DNA of 64,000 bases from Marinobacterium jannaschii DSM 6295 (GTDB lineage: Bacteria; Pseudomonadota; Gammaproteobacteria; Pseudomonadales; Balneatricaceae), in the NCBI RefSeq assembly GCF_000620085.1, contig NZ_JHVJ01000007.1, positions 248,001 through 312,000 on the forward strand. The letters run 5' to 3'. Below, one piece after another: positions 55,452 to 64,000 of this stretch. A program made the position numbers and the translations under genes. Positions within the stretch are counted from its first letter, which is position 1, and every line of letters begins with the position of its first letter. Under the pieces are notes generated by a model that made no database searches, had not been told where the DNA came from, and was given only the letters and a program-made list of their open reading frames with translations.

Positions 55452-56567
55452 TTATCGTATCTTCAGTACCAGCTGACTCAGCCAGGACCACAACATCTCT
55501 TTTAACTTACGGTGCCAGGGGCGCTTCTGCCACTCATCCCAGGTGACCGCCTCACAGTGCTGAATATCATCCTGTAACACCGCCACCGCCTGAGCAATGA
55601 ACTCTGCATCTGTGACCTCAATATTGGCTTCCAGGTTCCAACGCAGGTTCCAGTGATCGAGATTGCAGGAGCCAACCGATGACCAGCCATCGACTACCGC
55701 CATTTTAGCGTGCAGAAAACGGGGCTGATATTCATAAATTTTCACGCCCGCCCTGAGCAGGCTGCGGTAGTAACGCTTGGATGCATGAAATACCCAGGGC
55801 TGGTCGGTATAAGGACCGGCAATCAGTAACCGCACCTCAACCCCCCGACGGGCAGCCTTGCGCAGCGCCGAGCGTACAGAGAGCGAAGGCAGGAAGTAGG
55901 CCGTCATCAACCAGATATGATTTTCTGCATGATTTACCCGGTTGAGAAAGCTGGCCTTGATATCCTGCTGGTACATCCCCTGCACCGTCGTTACCCGCAC
56001 CGAGGCATCTCCTGCCACCGCATGGCCACCACCGGGAGGCAAACGATTGGCGGTACACCGGGCCCAAAGGGCGTTATAAACATCGACCAGATCCGCCACC
56101 ACCGGTCCCTGAATGCGCACCATCAGTTCATGCCACGGACATCCACGTCCCTCTGATAGCCAGTATACATCGCTGATACCTGTACCACCGATGAACGCGA
56201 CCTGCTGATCCACCACCAGCAGCTTGCGGTGATCCCGGGCAAAGTTGCGGGTAAACTTTTTAAGATGCAACGGATTGTAGACCACCAGGTCTACCCCGGC
56301 CCGTTCAAGCCGGATCCGGTCACTGTCCTTAAACTTCAGCCCCCCGAAGCCATCCAGGATTATCTTGACCATAACTCCGCGCCGGGCAGCGGCGATCAGC
56401 TCAGTGATAAACTTGTCAGCAATCTGCCCGGAGGCAAACAGATAGAATTCCAGCAACAGACTGTGCCTCGCCTGAGAGACAGCCTCCAGCATGACGGGAA
56501 AAAACGCTTCCCCGTCCACCATCAGTTTGAGATGGTTTCCATCCCGCCAGGGAAATCGTTTACGCAT
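55452..56567 (-). CDS. Cardiolipin synthase-like phospholipase D family protein
   Basis: 371 residues with two HKD motifs: DHRKLLVVDQQVAFIGGTG and FLHAKMAVVDGWSSVGSCN. The start MRKRFPWRDGNHLKLMVDGE resembles ClsB, with no membrane helix. It joins two phospholipids to cardiolipin, or uses related substrates. The start has AGGA 4 bases upstream. Probably in one unit with the lipoprotein gene. Confidence 0.88.
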   Translation of the reverse strand: MRKRFPWRDGNHLKLMVDGEAFFPVMLEAVSQARHSLLLEFYLFASGQIADKFITELIAAARRGVMVKIILDGFGGLKFKDSDRIRLERAGVDLVVYNPLHLKKFTRNFARDHRKLLVVDQQVAFIGGTGISDVYWLSEGRGCPWHELMVRIQGPVVADLVDVYNALWARCTANRLPPGGGHAVAGDASVRVTTVQGMYQQDIKASFLNRVNHAENHIWLMTAYFLPSLSVRSALRKAARRGVEVRLLIAGPYTDQPWVFHASKRYYRSLLRAGVKIYEYQPRFLHAKMAVVDGWSSVGSCNLDHWNLRWNLEANIEVTDAEFIAQAVAVLQDDIQHCEAVTWDEWQKRPWHRKLKEMLWSWLSQLVLKIR

Positions 56568-56639
56568 CAGATCCTACTACCGGTTGTTCGGGAGAGACCG
56601 TTCCCTCCGCCTGAGAGAGTGCCTGCAGTACGCCGTAGC

Positions 56640-58424
56640 TTAATGCTGATGCTGGCCATAGAGACGGGCATAAAGCCCCTCCTGCTGCAGCAGCTCTTCA
56701 TGCTGACCCTGTTCTGCAATAGTCCCGTCTTCAAAGACATAGACATGATCAGCCTGTTTTACGGCACTGAGGCGGTGCGCAACGATGATGGTGGTGCGGC
56801 CCCGCAGGAATGTCTGCATAGCACGATGCAGGGCAAATTCAGTCTCGGTATCCAGCGCCGACGTTGCCTCATCCAGAATCACGACCTTTGGATCTGACAA
56901 TACCATTCTGGCAATCGCCAGACGCTGCCGCTGACCACCGGATAGCCGCACACCCTGGCGCCCAACCCGTGTTTCAAGCCCGGCCTCCAGCCCTGAGACA
57001 AACTGATCCAGCTGGGCAATCCGCAGGGCATGCCAGAGCTGCTCTTCACTAAAAGCTCGCCCCATCATCAGATTGCTGCGCACCGTGCCATTAAACAACG
57101 CAGGCTGTTGCAAAACCGTTGCAACATGCTCCCTGACAGTCTGCAGGCCAATCCGATCGACAGGCACACCATCAAACAGCACCCTGCCACTGTTGGGGGT
57201 ATAAAGACCGAGCAATACCTGCACCAGGGTCGATTTACCTCCGCCGCTGGCACCTACCAGCGCAATCTTCTGCCCGGCGGCAATATGCAGGGAGATACCT
57301 TTCAGTACTTCATCTTCAGGGTGATAACCGAAACGGATAGCCTCGAGTGTGACCGAAACCGTGCGCGCGCCGGCGAACGGATCAGATAACGTCGGGTATT
57401 GGGGCTCCTGTTCAAGCTCCTGCAGCCGGTTGATCCTCAGTAACGCCGCTTTAGCCGCATAGTATGAATACTGAATATGCAGCACTTCCTGAACGGGTCC
57501 CATCATAAACCAGAGATAACCGAACACCGCCATCATCTCACCAACACTGAGATCGGAGAACACCACCATCATCATTGAGAGGGCGCGAAAGATATCGAAA
57601 CCCACCAGGAAGACCATAAAGCTCAGCCGAGATGCCGCGTCACTCTTCCACTCATAGGCTGTAGAGTAATCCCGCACCTGGCGCGCCGAATCAACCAGAG
57701 AACTCAGGTAGTGACGCTCGCGATTGGCCGCCCGGATCTGCTGAATCGCATCGAGCGTTTCGGTGAGGGCATTCTGGAATATTTCGAAGGCGCTGTTTTC
57801 ATTCTTCTTAAGGTGCTTGACCTGCTTACCGATAACCGTCGTCAGGTAGATCACCACCGGGTTGAAAAACAGGATAAACAGCGCCAGCTGCCAGTGCATC
57901 CAGAGCAGAATAAAGGCCGTCCCAAGTATGGAGAGCGAGGCGATCAGCAATTTGCTCAGCGAGCTGCCAACAAACTGGTCAACAGTGTTCAGATCGGTAA
58001 CGAAATGAGATGCCACTGCGCCGCTGCCGAGCGTCTCATATTCTGACATTGAGATTTTTTTCAGCCGCTCCAGCAATCCGGCCCGCATGCGATAGATCAC
58101 ATCCTTGGAGATAATCGAGAACTGACGCGACTGCCAAACCGATAGAGCCAGGCCGATACAGCGCAATACCACGGTGACGGCAAGGACAGCACCGATATAG
58201 AGTACCGGACCATGCCAGTCGTCTGGAAATAACGGGTTCAGGGTCTCAACGATCAACCCCGGTTGCTGCAGTAAAACCTCATCTACCAATAGCGGCATCA
58301 ACAGTGGCAGAGGCACCAGCGCCAGCGTTGCCAACATGGCAATCAGGTTAGCCAGCAGCAGTTCCCGCCTATGCTCCAGGGCGACCTGAAAGACATATCG
58401 CCAGTTGTATATCTGTTTATCCAT
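56640..58424 (-). CDS. ABC exporter, fused permease-ATPase
   Basis: Start at ATG 58422-58424 (MDKQIYNWRYVFQVALEHRR); 594 residues. N-terminal six-helix exporter domain and C-terminal ATPase: Walker A VGASGGGKST, signature LSGGQRQRLAIARM, Walker B VVILDEATSALD, D loop and H loop IIVAHRLS. It resembles MsbA/lipid or drug half-exporters, likely working as a homodimer as no partner gene is adjacent. Substrate unknown. Confidence 0.92.
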   Translation of the reverse strand: MDKQIYNWRYVFQVALEHRRELLLANLIAMLATLALVPLPLLMPLLVDEVLLQQPGLIVETLNPLFPDDWHGPVLYIGAVLAVTVVLRCIGLALSVWQSRQFSIISKDVIYRMRAGLLERLKKISMSEYETLGSGAVASHFVTDLNTVDQFVGSSLSKLLIASLSILGTAFILLWMHWQLALFILFFNPVVIYLTTVIGKQVKHLKKNENSAFEIFQNALTETLDAIQQIRAANRERHYLSSLVDSARQVRDYSTAYEWKSDAASRLSFMVFLVGFDIFRALSMMMVVFSDLSVGEMMAVFGYLWFMMGPVQEVLHIQYSYYAAKAALLRINRLQELEQEPQYPTLSDPFAGARTVSVTLEAIRFGYHPEDEVLKGISLHIAAGQKIALVGASGGGKSTLVQVLLGLYTPNSGRVLFDGVPVDRIGLQTVREHVATVLQQPALFNGTVRSNLMMGRAFSEEQLWHALRIAQLDQFVSGLEAGLETRVGRQGVRLSGGQRQRLAIARMVLSDPKVVILDEATSALDTETEFALHRAMQTFLRGRTTIIVAHRLSAVKQADHVYVFEDGTIAEQGQHEELLQQEGLYARLYGQHQH

Positions 58425-58623
58425 CAAAGCCACGTCATCCTGTTTCGGGGCATGCCTCCTGCAACGGCAGTAAGCGCAAGCGGCAGAAAGCTGTAAATAT
58501 TCTTTAATATATAGCTTAAGTCTTAAATACGTATCAGGACAGACAATGGATGCGCTCCCGACCGGCACCTCATCTCAGATGACAAGACAGCGAACCCTGT
58601 GGAGCTTGATATAGGCCAGAAAC

Positions 58624-58647
58624 GAAAAAGCCGGCAAATGCCGGCTT
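58624..58647 (-). terminator. Terminator of ydcH
   Basis: AGCCGGC-ATTT-GCCGGCT followed on the minus strand by TTTTCG, about 33 bases after the stop. Confidence 0.8.
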
Positions 58648-58679
58648 GTTAGCAATGGGAACAATTGGGGCCGGTAAAA

Positions 58680-58916
58680 TCAGGCCTGCAGCATCTTATA
58701 AAGCTGATCTTTCAGATGTAGCCGCTTGAGTTTGAGGTCAGCTTCCGTTTTGGTGCATACCGGCTCCACTTCCGATTCCATCCGCTCAACGTCTTTGGTG
58801 ACCACGTGATACTCATTAAACAGACGAGAAAAATGGGCGTCATTCATTTTCAGATTATGGATGCGCTCGCGATGTTCTGGAAATTCGTGAAGCAGATCAT
58901 GATGCTCAATGCTCAT
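58680..58916 (-). CDS. ydcH: YdcH family (DUF465) protein
   Basis: Start at ATG 58914-58916 with AGAGGA 8 bases upstream; 78 residues. MSIEHHDLLHEFPEHRERIH, a single helical hairpin pattern with LKMNDAHFSRLFNEYHVV and LKLKRLHLKDQLYKML. DUF465 proteins are short antiparallel coiled coils. Role unknown. Confidence 0.9.
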   Translation of the reverse strand: MSIEHHDLLHEFPEHRERIHNLKMNDAHFSRLFNEYHVVTKDVERMESEVEPVCTKTEADLKLKRLHLKDQLYKMLQA

Positions 58917-59058
58917 TAAGGGATTCCTCTTTCCTTTCCTTTGGTCTGACTTCAGTGTCTCGCTAACCCTCTTCCGGGACATTGATATCTATCAAAACCC
59001 GCTACAAATGGATCACAATCGCTCAACGTAACAGCTCCGGCCCGGATAAACACCGACG

Positions 59059-59089
59059 AAAAAAACCGGTACGCGCAAGCCCGTACCGG
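59059..59089 (-). terminator. Terminator of the HAD phosphatase gene
   Basis: CCGGTACG-GGCTTGCG-CGTACCGG followed on the minus strand by seven T. It lies 140 bases after the gene stop. Confidence 0.85.
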
Positions 59090-59228
59090 CTGAAAGTTCC
59101 CTTGAAAACACTGGTTTCCCAGATATTCTCCGTGAGAAAGGAGAGCAGTCAATCTGCCCATGAGGCCAAGAGTAAAGCCGTAGGCTTTTCTCACTTTGAT
59201 ATACAGCATACTGCGTGCCAGTTTTATA

Positions 59229-59825
59229 TTAAGGCCTGAAAATTCCGATTAACTCCGCCAGCGAAGAGACTCTGATATCGGTCAGCTCGGGCCAGTGACG
59301 ATCCCCGGCATCTACATGTACAGTGGCACTTCCCGCTCCTTTTCCCGCCTCCAGGTCATACTTAAAATCGCCGACCATCACACTCCGCTCTGGCGATATA
59401 TCCCATTGATTTAGAAGGACTTCTATACCATGCGCATCAGGCTTTGGCCTGGCTTCATCACGCCCCAGAATAGCCTCCTCTTCAAAGTAACCGGCAATGC
59501 CGATCGCCGTCAGAGAACGGATAGCCACTTCCCGCGTGTTACGGGTCAGAATACCTAAAGCAACACCCTGTTCCGCCAACAAGGCAGTCAACTCCCGGGC
59601 CCCCTCTGCAGCCTGCGCCTGTGAAGCATAAAAGTGCTCCCACTCGTCCAGCTGCGTTCTCATGGTGCACTGCACACCAGCGGGCTGAGCCTCTATATAG
59701 CCCAGAATATCTTCAGCGGCGGGGATCCCCAGCGCCTGCCTGATACGATCAAAATCGTGAACGGGCCGGGTCAGGGTGCCATCCAGGTCGAATATCCAAC
59801 CGCTACATTGTGCCAGTCGTTGCAT
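59229..59825 (-). CDS. HAD-superfamily hydrolase (phosphoglycolate phosphatase-like)
   Basis: 198 residues. Nucleophile and motif I IFDLDGTLTRPVHDFDRIR, motif II LGILTRNTREVA, motif III/IV ARPKPDAHG and MVGDFKYDLEAG. The family dephosphorylates small molecules; the substrate is not predictable. The start has GGGGAG upstream. Confidence 0.9.
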   Translation of the reverse strand: MQRLAQCSGWIFDLDGTLTRPVHDFDRIRQALGIPAAEDILGYIEAQPAGVQCTMRTQLDEWEHFYASQAQAAEGARELTALLAEQGVALGILTRNTREVAIRSLTAIGIAGYFEEEAILGRDEARPKPDAHGIEVLLNQWDISPERSVMVGDFKYDLEAGKGAGSATVHVDAGDRHWPELTDIRVSSLAELIGIFRP

Positions 59826-59870
59826 AGGCCACTCCCCTGCGACATCGTCCGGACAGTTTTGACCGGGCTA

Positions 59871-59911
59871 AAACGAAAACAGGCCGGTAACGCACTGCGC
59901 TACCGGCCTGT
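59871..59911 (-). terminator. Terminator of the membrane-protein gene
   Basis: Long hairpin ACAGGCCGGTA(G/A)CGC with complementary arm, about 15 pairs with one mismatch, loop AGT, then TTTTCGTTTT on the minus strand. Confidence 0.88.
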
Positions 59912-59933
59912 CCACAGATACCAGCTTCAGTGG

Positions 59934-60320
59934 TTACTGGAAGCAAGTGTCGTCAAACGGATCCAGCGGGTTTTCCAGCAGAGCGTCCGTTGTACGATAG
60001 ATAATACGGCCTTCAAACTTTAGACCTTTGGTTGCAAACCAGCGATCCAGTGTCTCCAGCTCTTCTTCGGTATCATTGGATTTCGTCCAGCTGGAGATAA
60101 CGTTGTAGAAGTAAACGCCAAACAGACCAGCAGCGGCACCCAGGAAGAAATCGGAGCCCATTGCAAATACAAGTGTAACGATACCTGCAATCCAAACCTT
60201 ACTGGCACGTGCGTGCTTATGGCTTTCCTGGATTGCATCATGACGCTCTTTCAGGCGCATGTAACGACGAAAATTCTGTTGGATATCAAATTTATCGCCC
60301 GCAGCGAGATGTTGTTCCAT
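59934..60320 (-). CDS. Small inner-membrane protein, unknown function
   Basis: Start at ATG 60318-60320 with AAGGA 6 bases upstream; 128 residues (open to 60413 upstream). A charged N-terminus (FDIQQNFRRYMRLKERHD), two hydrophobic segments (WIAGIVTLVFAMGSDFFLGA, AAAGLFGVYFYNVIS) and a soluble C-terminus (LDRWFATKGLKFEGRIIYRT). I do not recognise a family. Confidence 0.7.
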   Translation of the reverse strand: MEQHLAAGDKFDIQQNFRRYMRLKERHDAIQESHKHARASKVWIAGIVTLVFAMGSDFFLGAAAGLFGVYFYNVISSWTKSNDTEEELETLDRWFATKGLKFEGRIIYRTTDALLENPLDPFDDTCFQ

Positions 60321-60472
60321 ATCTGATCCTTGCGGTAGTTCAGTTTGTTTTTTACCGAGTATAACCAAAGCGGGGGAAAGCTTCTCCCCCAACTTTTTAT
60401 CTAGAGAATTCAACAGGCTCTATAAAACGCTGGCGTTCAGCAAAAGCTGGATGCGCCGTTGAAGCCTGGCCA

Positions 60473-63103
60473 TTACTCTACCGCAGCCAGGCTCTTGCTG
60501 ACTACCTCATAGACATCTTTCGACAGCTCACCACTGTCCATAATCCGCCCCAGCTCTGCCTTCATCAGCGCCTGGCGATCAGCATCATACTTCTTCCAGC
60601 GTGTCAGCGGTGTCAGCAGCCTTGATGCTATCTGAGGATTGATGCGGTTAAATTCAATCACCTGGTCAGCGAGGAAGCGATAGCCGGAGCCGTCCGGGCG
60701 GTGGAAATTCAACAGGTTCTGATTACAGAACACGCTGATAACCGAGCGCACCTTATTCGGGTTCTTCATATCGAAGGCTTCATGCTGCATCAAGGCGACC
60801 ACCCGTTCCAGCGCTCCCTCTTTCACATCTGAAGCCTGTACTGCCAGCCACTGGTTGACCACCAGCGATTCATGCTGCCACTGGTCATAGAACTTCGCCA
60901 GTACCTGCTGACCTGCTTCGACAAAGTCGGAGTGAACCACCTGCCCAAGCGCCGCCTGCTGGTCGGTCATGTTATCCGCATCGGCAAACTGGGACTGAGC
61001 GAGGCTAAGGTAAGCTTCATTGTCCAGCGCGACCAGATAGGACAGAGCCAGGTTTTTCAGGCTGCGACGGGCCACTTCCGAGGCGTCAGGACGGTAAGCT
61101 TCAAGCGTCTGGTGACTGTTATAGGTCGCGAGGAATTCTGATTCAAGGGCTTTAGCCAGCTGACGGCGGATAAACTGACGCACCTCATGAATCGCTTCAA
61201 CATCAACCACATCTGCAAGTTCTGCCAGATAGGCCTCGGATGGCAAGGTCAGGATCTGGGCAACCATTGCCGGATCCAGAGACTCATCGGTTAATACCCG
61301 ACGATAGGCGTCCACCAATCGCTGATCGAGTTGCATCTGCGATGGATAGGCTGCCACCAGCTCCTGCATGATACCGACAGCCAGCTTCTGGGATGCATCC
61401 CAGCGGTTAAAGCCATCACTATCATGTGCCATCAGGAACAATAACTCGTCACGGCTATAGTCGTAACTCAGCTTCACAGGCGCAGAAAAGCCTCGCAGCA
61501 GTGAAGGAACCGGCTTAGCGCTGAGGCCTTCGAAGCTAAAGGTCTGCTCGGATTCCGTCAGATCCAGTACCTGAGTTGTCTGCCCTCCGTCCAGAGGCAG
61601 GTCACTGCCCTGCTGATCCAGCAGTCCCAACGCCAGAGGAATGTGGAAAGGCTGTTTGTGCTTCATATCCGGTGTTCCCGGGCAGCTCTGACGCACAGTG
61701 AGCTGATAAACCCCGGTACTTTCATCAAAGCGATCCTCCACCTGCAACTCCGGCGTACCTGCCTGACTGTACCAGCGACGGAATTGGCTCAGGTCACGAC
61801 CCGAAGCGTCTTCCATCGCATCGACAAAGTCATCCGTTGTCACTGCTTTGCCGTCATGACGATCAAAGTAGAGGTCAGATCCCTTTCTGAATAGCTCAGG
61901 CCCCAACAGGGTATGAATCATACGCACCACTTCGGCACCCTTTTCGTAGACGGTCAGGGTGTAGAAGTTAGATATCTCTATAAAGGAGGCGGGTCGTACC
62001 GGATGTGCCATGGGACCGGCATCTTCCGCAAACTGGGCGGTACGCAACAGGGTGACATCCTCGATACGTTTAACGGTACGCGAGTTCATATCGGCGGAGA
62101 ACTCAGCATCACGGAAGACGGTAAAGCCCTCCTTCAGGCTAAGCTGGAACCAGTCACGGCAGGTAACCCGGTTACCCGACCAGTTGTGGAAGTACTCGTG
62201 CGCCACCACGCCTTCAACACGCTGAAAAGCCGCATCTGTGGTGGTCTTAGGGTTAGCCAGCACACAAGAGGTATTAAAGATATTGAGTCCTTTATTTTCC
62301 ATGGCCCCCATGTTGAAGAAGTCCACGGCAACGATCATAAAGATATCCAGATCGTACTCGCGGCCATATACCTCCTCATCCCACGTCATCGAGCGCTTCA
62401 GCGATTGCATGGCATAGTCGAGCTTATCCAGATCCTTCTTTTCGGCAAAGATCTTCAGCTCTACCGGTCGACCTGACGCGGTCGTAAACTGGTCTTCGAT
62501 ATGCTCCAGATCCCCGGCAACCAGCGCGAACAGATAAGCTGGTTTAGGAAACGGGTCCTCCCAGGTTACCCAGTGACGCCCGTCCTCTTCCTGGCCCCGG
62601 GCGATCGGGTTTCCGTTCGACAACAGTACCGGGTAGCGCGATTGCTCGGCCTCGACCGTGGTGGTGAATACGGACAACACATCCGGACGATCCGGGTAGA
62701 AGGTGATACGGCGGAAGCCTTCAGCTTCACACTGGGTACAGAACATGCCATCGGACTTATACAACCCTTCAAGGGAGGTATTATTCTGCGGTTCGATACG
62801 GGTTACGATCTCCAGCGTGAGCTGATCCGGCGTGTCCAATAGGGTCAGCAGCTCGCCCTCACGCGAATACTCGGCCTGCTGCAGCACACCACCGTTAACC
62901 GCCAGGCGCAGCAATTCCATCGATTCGTGCCCGAACAGCTGCAGCGGCAGCGGCTCGGCATGCTGGGTATTGCGCTGCATCTGCAGCTCTGCCCGTACAA
63001 TGGTCTCTTCCTCGTACAGCTCAAATCGAAGCGTGGTTTTATCTACCGAATATGCCGGTGCCTGATAATCCTTGAGGTAAATAACCTGTGGTTCCTGTGA
63101 CAT
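60473..63103 (-). CDS. pepN: Aminopeptidase N
   Basis: M1 zinc aminopeptidase of the cytoplasm, 876 residues, E. coli length. Start at ATG 63101-63103 with GAGGG upstream. Exopeptidase motif GAMENKGLN, zinc motif VVAHEYFHNWSGNRVTCRDW, and the downstream Glu in LKEGFTVFRDAEF. It is 16 bases after the DUF2797 gene and probably cotranscribed. Confidence 0.97.
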   Translation of the reverse strand: MSQEPQVIYLKDYQAPAYSVDKTTLRFELYEEETIVRAELQMQRNTQHAEPLPLQLFGHESMELLRLAVNGGVLQQAEYSREGELLTLLDTPDQLTLEIVTRIEPQNNTSLEGLYKSDGMFCTQCEAEGFRRITFYPDRPDVLSVFTTTVEAEQSRYPVLLSNGNPIARGQEEDGRHWVTWEDPFPKPAYLFALVAGDLEHIEDQFTTASGRPVELKIFAEKKDLDKLDYAMQSLKRSMTWDEEVYGREYDLDIFMIVAVDFFNMGAMENKGLNIFNTSCVLANPKTTTDAAFQRVEGVVAHEYFHNWSGNRVTCRDWFQLSLKEGFTVFRDAEFSADMNSRTVKRIEDVTLLRTAQFAEDAGPMAHPVRPASFIEISNFYTLTVYEKGAEVVRMIHTLLGPELFRKGSDLYFDRHDGKAVTTDDFVDAMEDASGRDLSQFRRWYSQAGTPELQVEDRFDESTGVYQLTVRQSCPGTPDMKHKQPFHIPLALGLLDQQGSDLPLDGGQTTQVLDLTESEQTFSFEGLSAKPVPSLLRGFSAPVKLSYDYSRDELLFLMAHDSDGFNRWDASQKLAVGIMQELVAAYPSQMQLDQRLVDAYRRVLTDESLDPAMVAQILTLPSEAYLAELADVVDVEAIHEVRQFIRRQLAKALESEFLATYNSHQTLEAYRPDASEVARRSLKNLALSYLVALDNEAYLSLAQSQFADADNMTDQQAALGQVVHSDFVEAGQQVLAKFYDQWQHESLVVNQWLAVQASDVKEGALERVVALMQHEAFDMKNPNKVRSVISVFCNQNLLNFHRPDGSGYRFLADQVIEFNRINPQIASRLLTPLTRWKKYDADRQALMKAELGRIMDSGELSKDVYEVVSKSLAAVE

Positions 63104-63119
63104 AACTTCACCCTCGCGT

Positions 63120-63947
63120 TCAGGCACTGAATGCAACCTGATAGGCGGTAAACTTCCGAATGTTGATGACGCCAGTATCCAGTATCAGATACTGCCCCTT
63201 GATACCCTGCAGCACACCGCTGACTTCTGCCGTTTTATCAAAATTAAAGCTGGTAACCTTCTGAGGATAGTTGAGAACCGGATAGCTGATCTCAAGCTGT
63301 TCTGCATCCGGCAGGCGCTGGATCGCCTGCAGGCCAAACTGCTGCTCGAGCCCGGCCAGCCCCTCAGCACAGAGTTCAAATAACTCATCCCGCTTCAGCG
63401 ACAGGTCCATCGGATCAACCTGCCCTTTCAGCATGGCCCGCCAGTTGGTTTTATCAGCAACATGCTCTCCAAGCAAACGCTCAACCAATCCCGACTGCAG
63501 GCGGGTCGAGACCCTCAGTATCGGCAATGCCTGAATCGCGCCCTGATCCATCCAGCGCACCGGCACCTGAGTGCCCCGGGTAATCCCGACTTTCACGCCC
63601 GAAGAGTTGGCCAGATAGACGATATGATCCTGAAAACAGTTACGCTCGCCCCAGTCAGGGTCGCGACAGGTGCCTTCCGCAAAGTGACACTTCTCCGGGC
63701 TCACGATACAGCTGTCACATTGAGGAAGTTTTTTGAAGCAGGGAAAGCAGTAGCCCTGGCTAAAGCTCTTTTTGGTTTTTCGGCCGCAGCCAATACAGTT
63801 AATTTCCCCCTTGTATTGCAACAACACCGGTTGCCCGATCAGCTCATTAAGGGGGATTTCGGAATCGCCGACCGGCAGCCGGTACTCAACCGTATCTGCC
63901 AGCCGGGTGCGCATTTTCTGTAAAGCACCGGATGCCAACTCTTGCAT
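63120..63947 (-). CDS. DUF2797 domain protein
   Basis: 275 residues. The N-terminal half carries a Cys-rich, probable metal-binding region: INCIGCGRKTKKSFSQGYC, FPCFKKLPQCDSC, CHFAEGTCRDPDWGERNC; then HIVYLANSSGVKVGITR, typical of DUF2797. Function unknown. It sits directly upstream of pepN, an arrangement I know from Pseudomonas. The ribosome site is weak. Confidence 0.88.
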   Translation of the reverse strand: MQELASGALQKMRTRLADTVEYRLPVGDSEIPLNELIGQPVLLQYKGEINCIGCGRKTKKSFSQGYCFPCFKKLPQCDSCIVSPEKCHFAEGTCRDPDWGERNCFQDHIVYLANSSGVKVGITRGTQVPVRWMDQGAIQALPILRVSTRLQSGLVERLLGEHVADKTNWRAMLKGQVDPMDLSLKRDELFELCAEGLAGLEQQFGLQAIQRLPDAEQLEISYPVLNYPQKVTSFNFDKTAEVSGVLQGIKGQYLILDTGVINIRKFTAYQVAFSA

Positions 63948-64000
63948 GGATGTAATCGTCTTGTCAGAGAATAGCGAACAGGCTGATATTCTGGCCGGCT

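Overview
The window is a contiguous piece of chromosome from a gammaproteobacterium, most likely a marine member of the Oceanospirillales/Pseudomonadales side of the class. This rests on gene content and order, not on a database search. The run dusA-tal-STAS protein-PP2C regulator-mlaA matches the gene order I know from Pseudomonas, and gltX followed by tRNA-Ala and tRNA-Glu is also typical. The recC-recB-recD, pepN-DUF2797 and recQ blocks, the TRAP transporter and the Tat-type binding protein fit a heterotrophic marine proteobacterium. I see no prophage, insertion sequence, CRISPR array or origin.

Layout. 1-2.6 kb: TRAP transporter (large permease cut by the window edge, small permease, Tat-exported binding protein). 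3.0-3.4 kb: two tandem tRNA-Ala/tRNA-Glu pairs behind a near-consensus promoter, downstream of gltX (3.5-5.0 kb). 5.2-7.6 kb: dgkA, dusA, tal. 7.7-10.3 kb: a GGA-hairpin RNA candidate, then a STAS/PP2C partner-switching pair and mlaA. 10.5-17.4 kb: porin, hrpA, FadD-like ligase. 17.4-20.8 kb: YafJ-type amidotransferase, bactofilin, M23 peptidase, Na+/H+ antiporter. 21-26.7 kb: thiolase, ppnN, cobB, PIN-PhoH ATPase. 26.8-31.1 kb: orphan yidD, an SSS transporter-STAC protein without a kinase, an MscS channel, a YgiM-like SH3 protein. 31.1-32.1 kb: long regulatory-looking intergenic region, grxA, and an unlisted 44-residue membrane peptide. 32.1-40.7 kb: recD, recB, recC. 40.9-49.9 kb: small hypotheticals, chemoreceptor, Nmad3-like protein, SMR pump, a YafJ-fold protein that has lost its catalytic residues, an HD-GYP regulator, ttcA, a DUF302 protein and a metzincin-like protein. 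49.9-64 kb: yqaA, recQ, a YecA-family protein, an EF-hand protein, a glycine-zipper lipoprotein, a cardiolipin synthase-like enzyme, an ABC exporter, ydcH, a HAD phosphatase, a membrane protein, pepN and DUF2797.

How parts fit together. recCBD and recQ are separate DNA-repair units; the three recCBD reading frames overlap and should be cotranslated. The PP2C and STAS proteins should form a phosphorylation-controlled partner switch. The RNA candidate just downstream of them has five hairpins with GGA in the loop, the last being its terminator, as in CsrA/RsmA-sequestering RNAs. Bactofilin and the M23 peptidase overlap and probably shape the envelope together. The most unusual items are this RNA candidate, the kinase-less STAC transporter, the catalytically dead amidotransferase-fold protein and the metzincin-like protein in the recQ operon.
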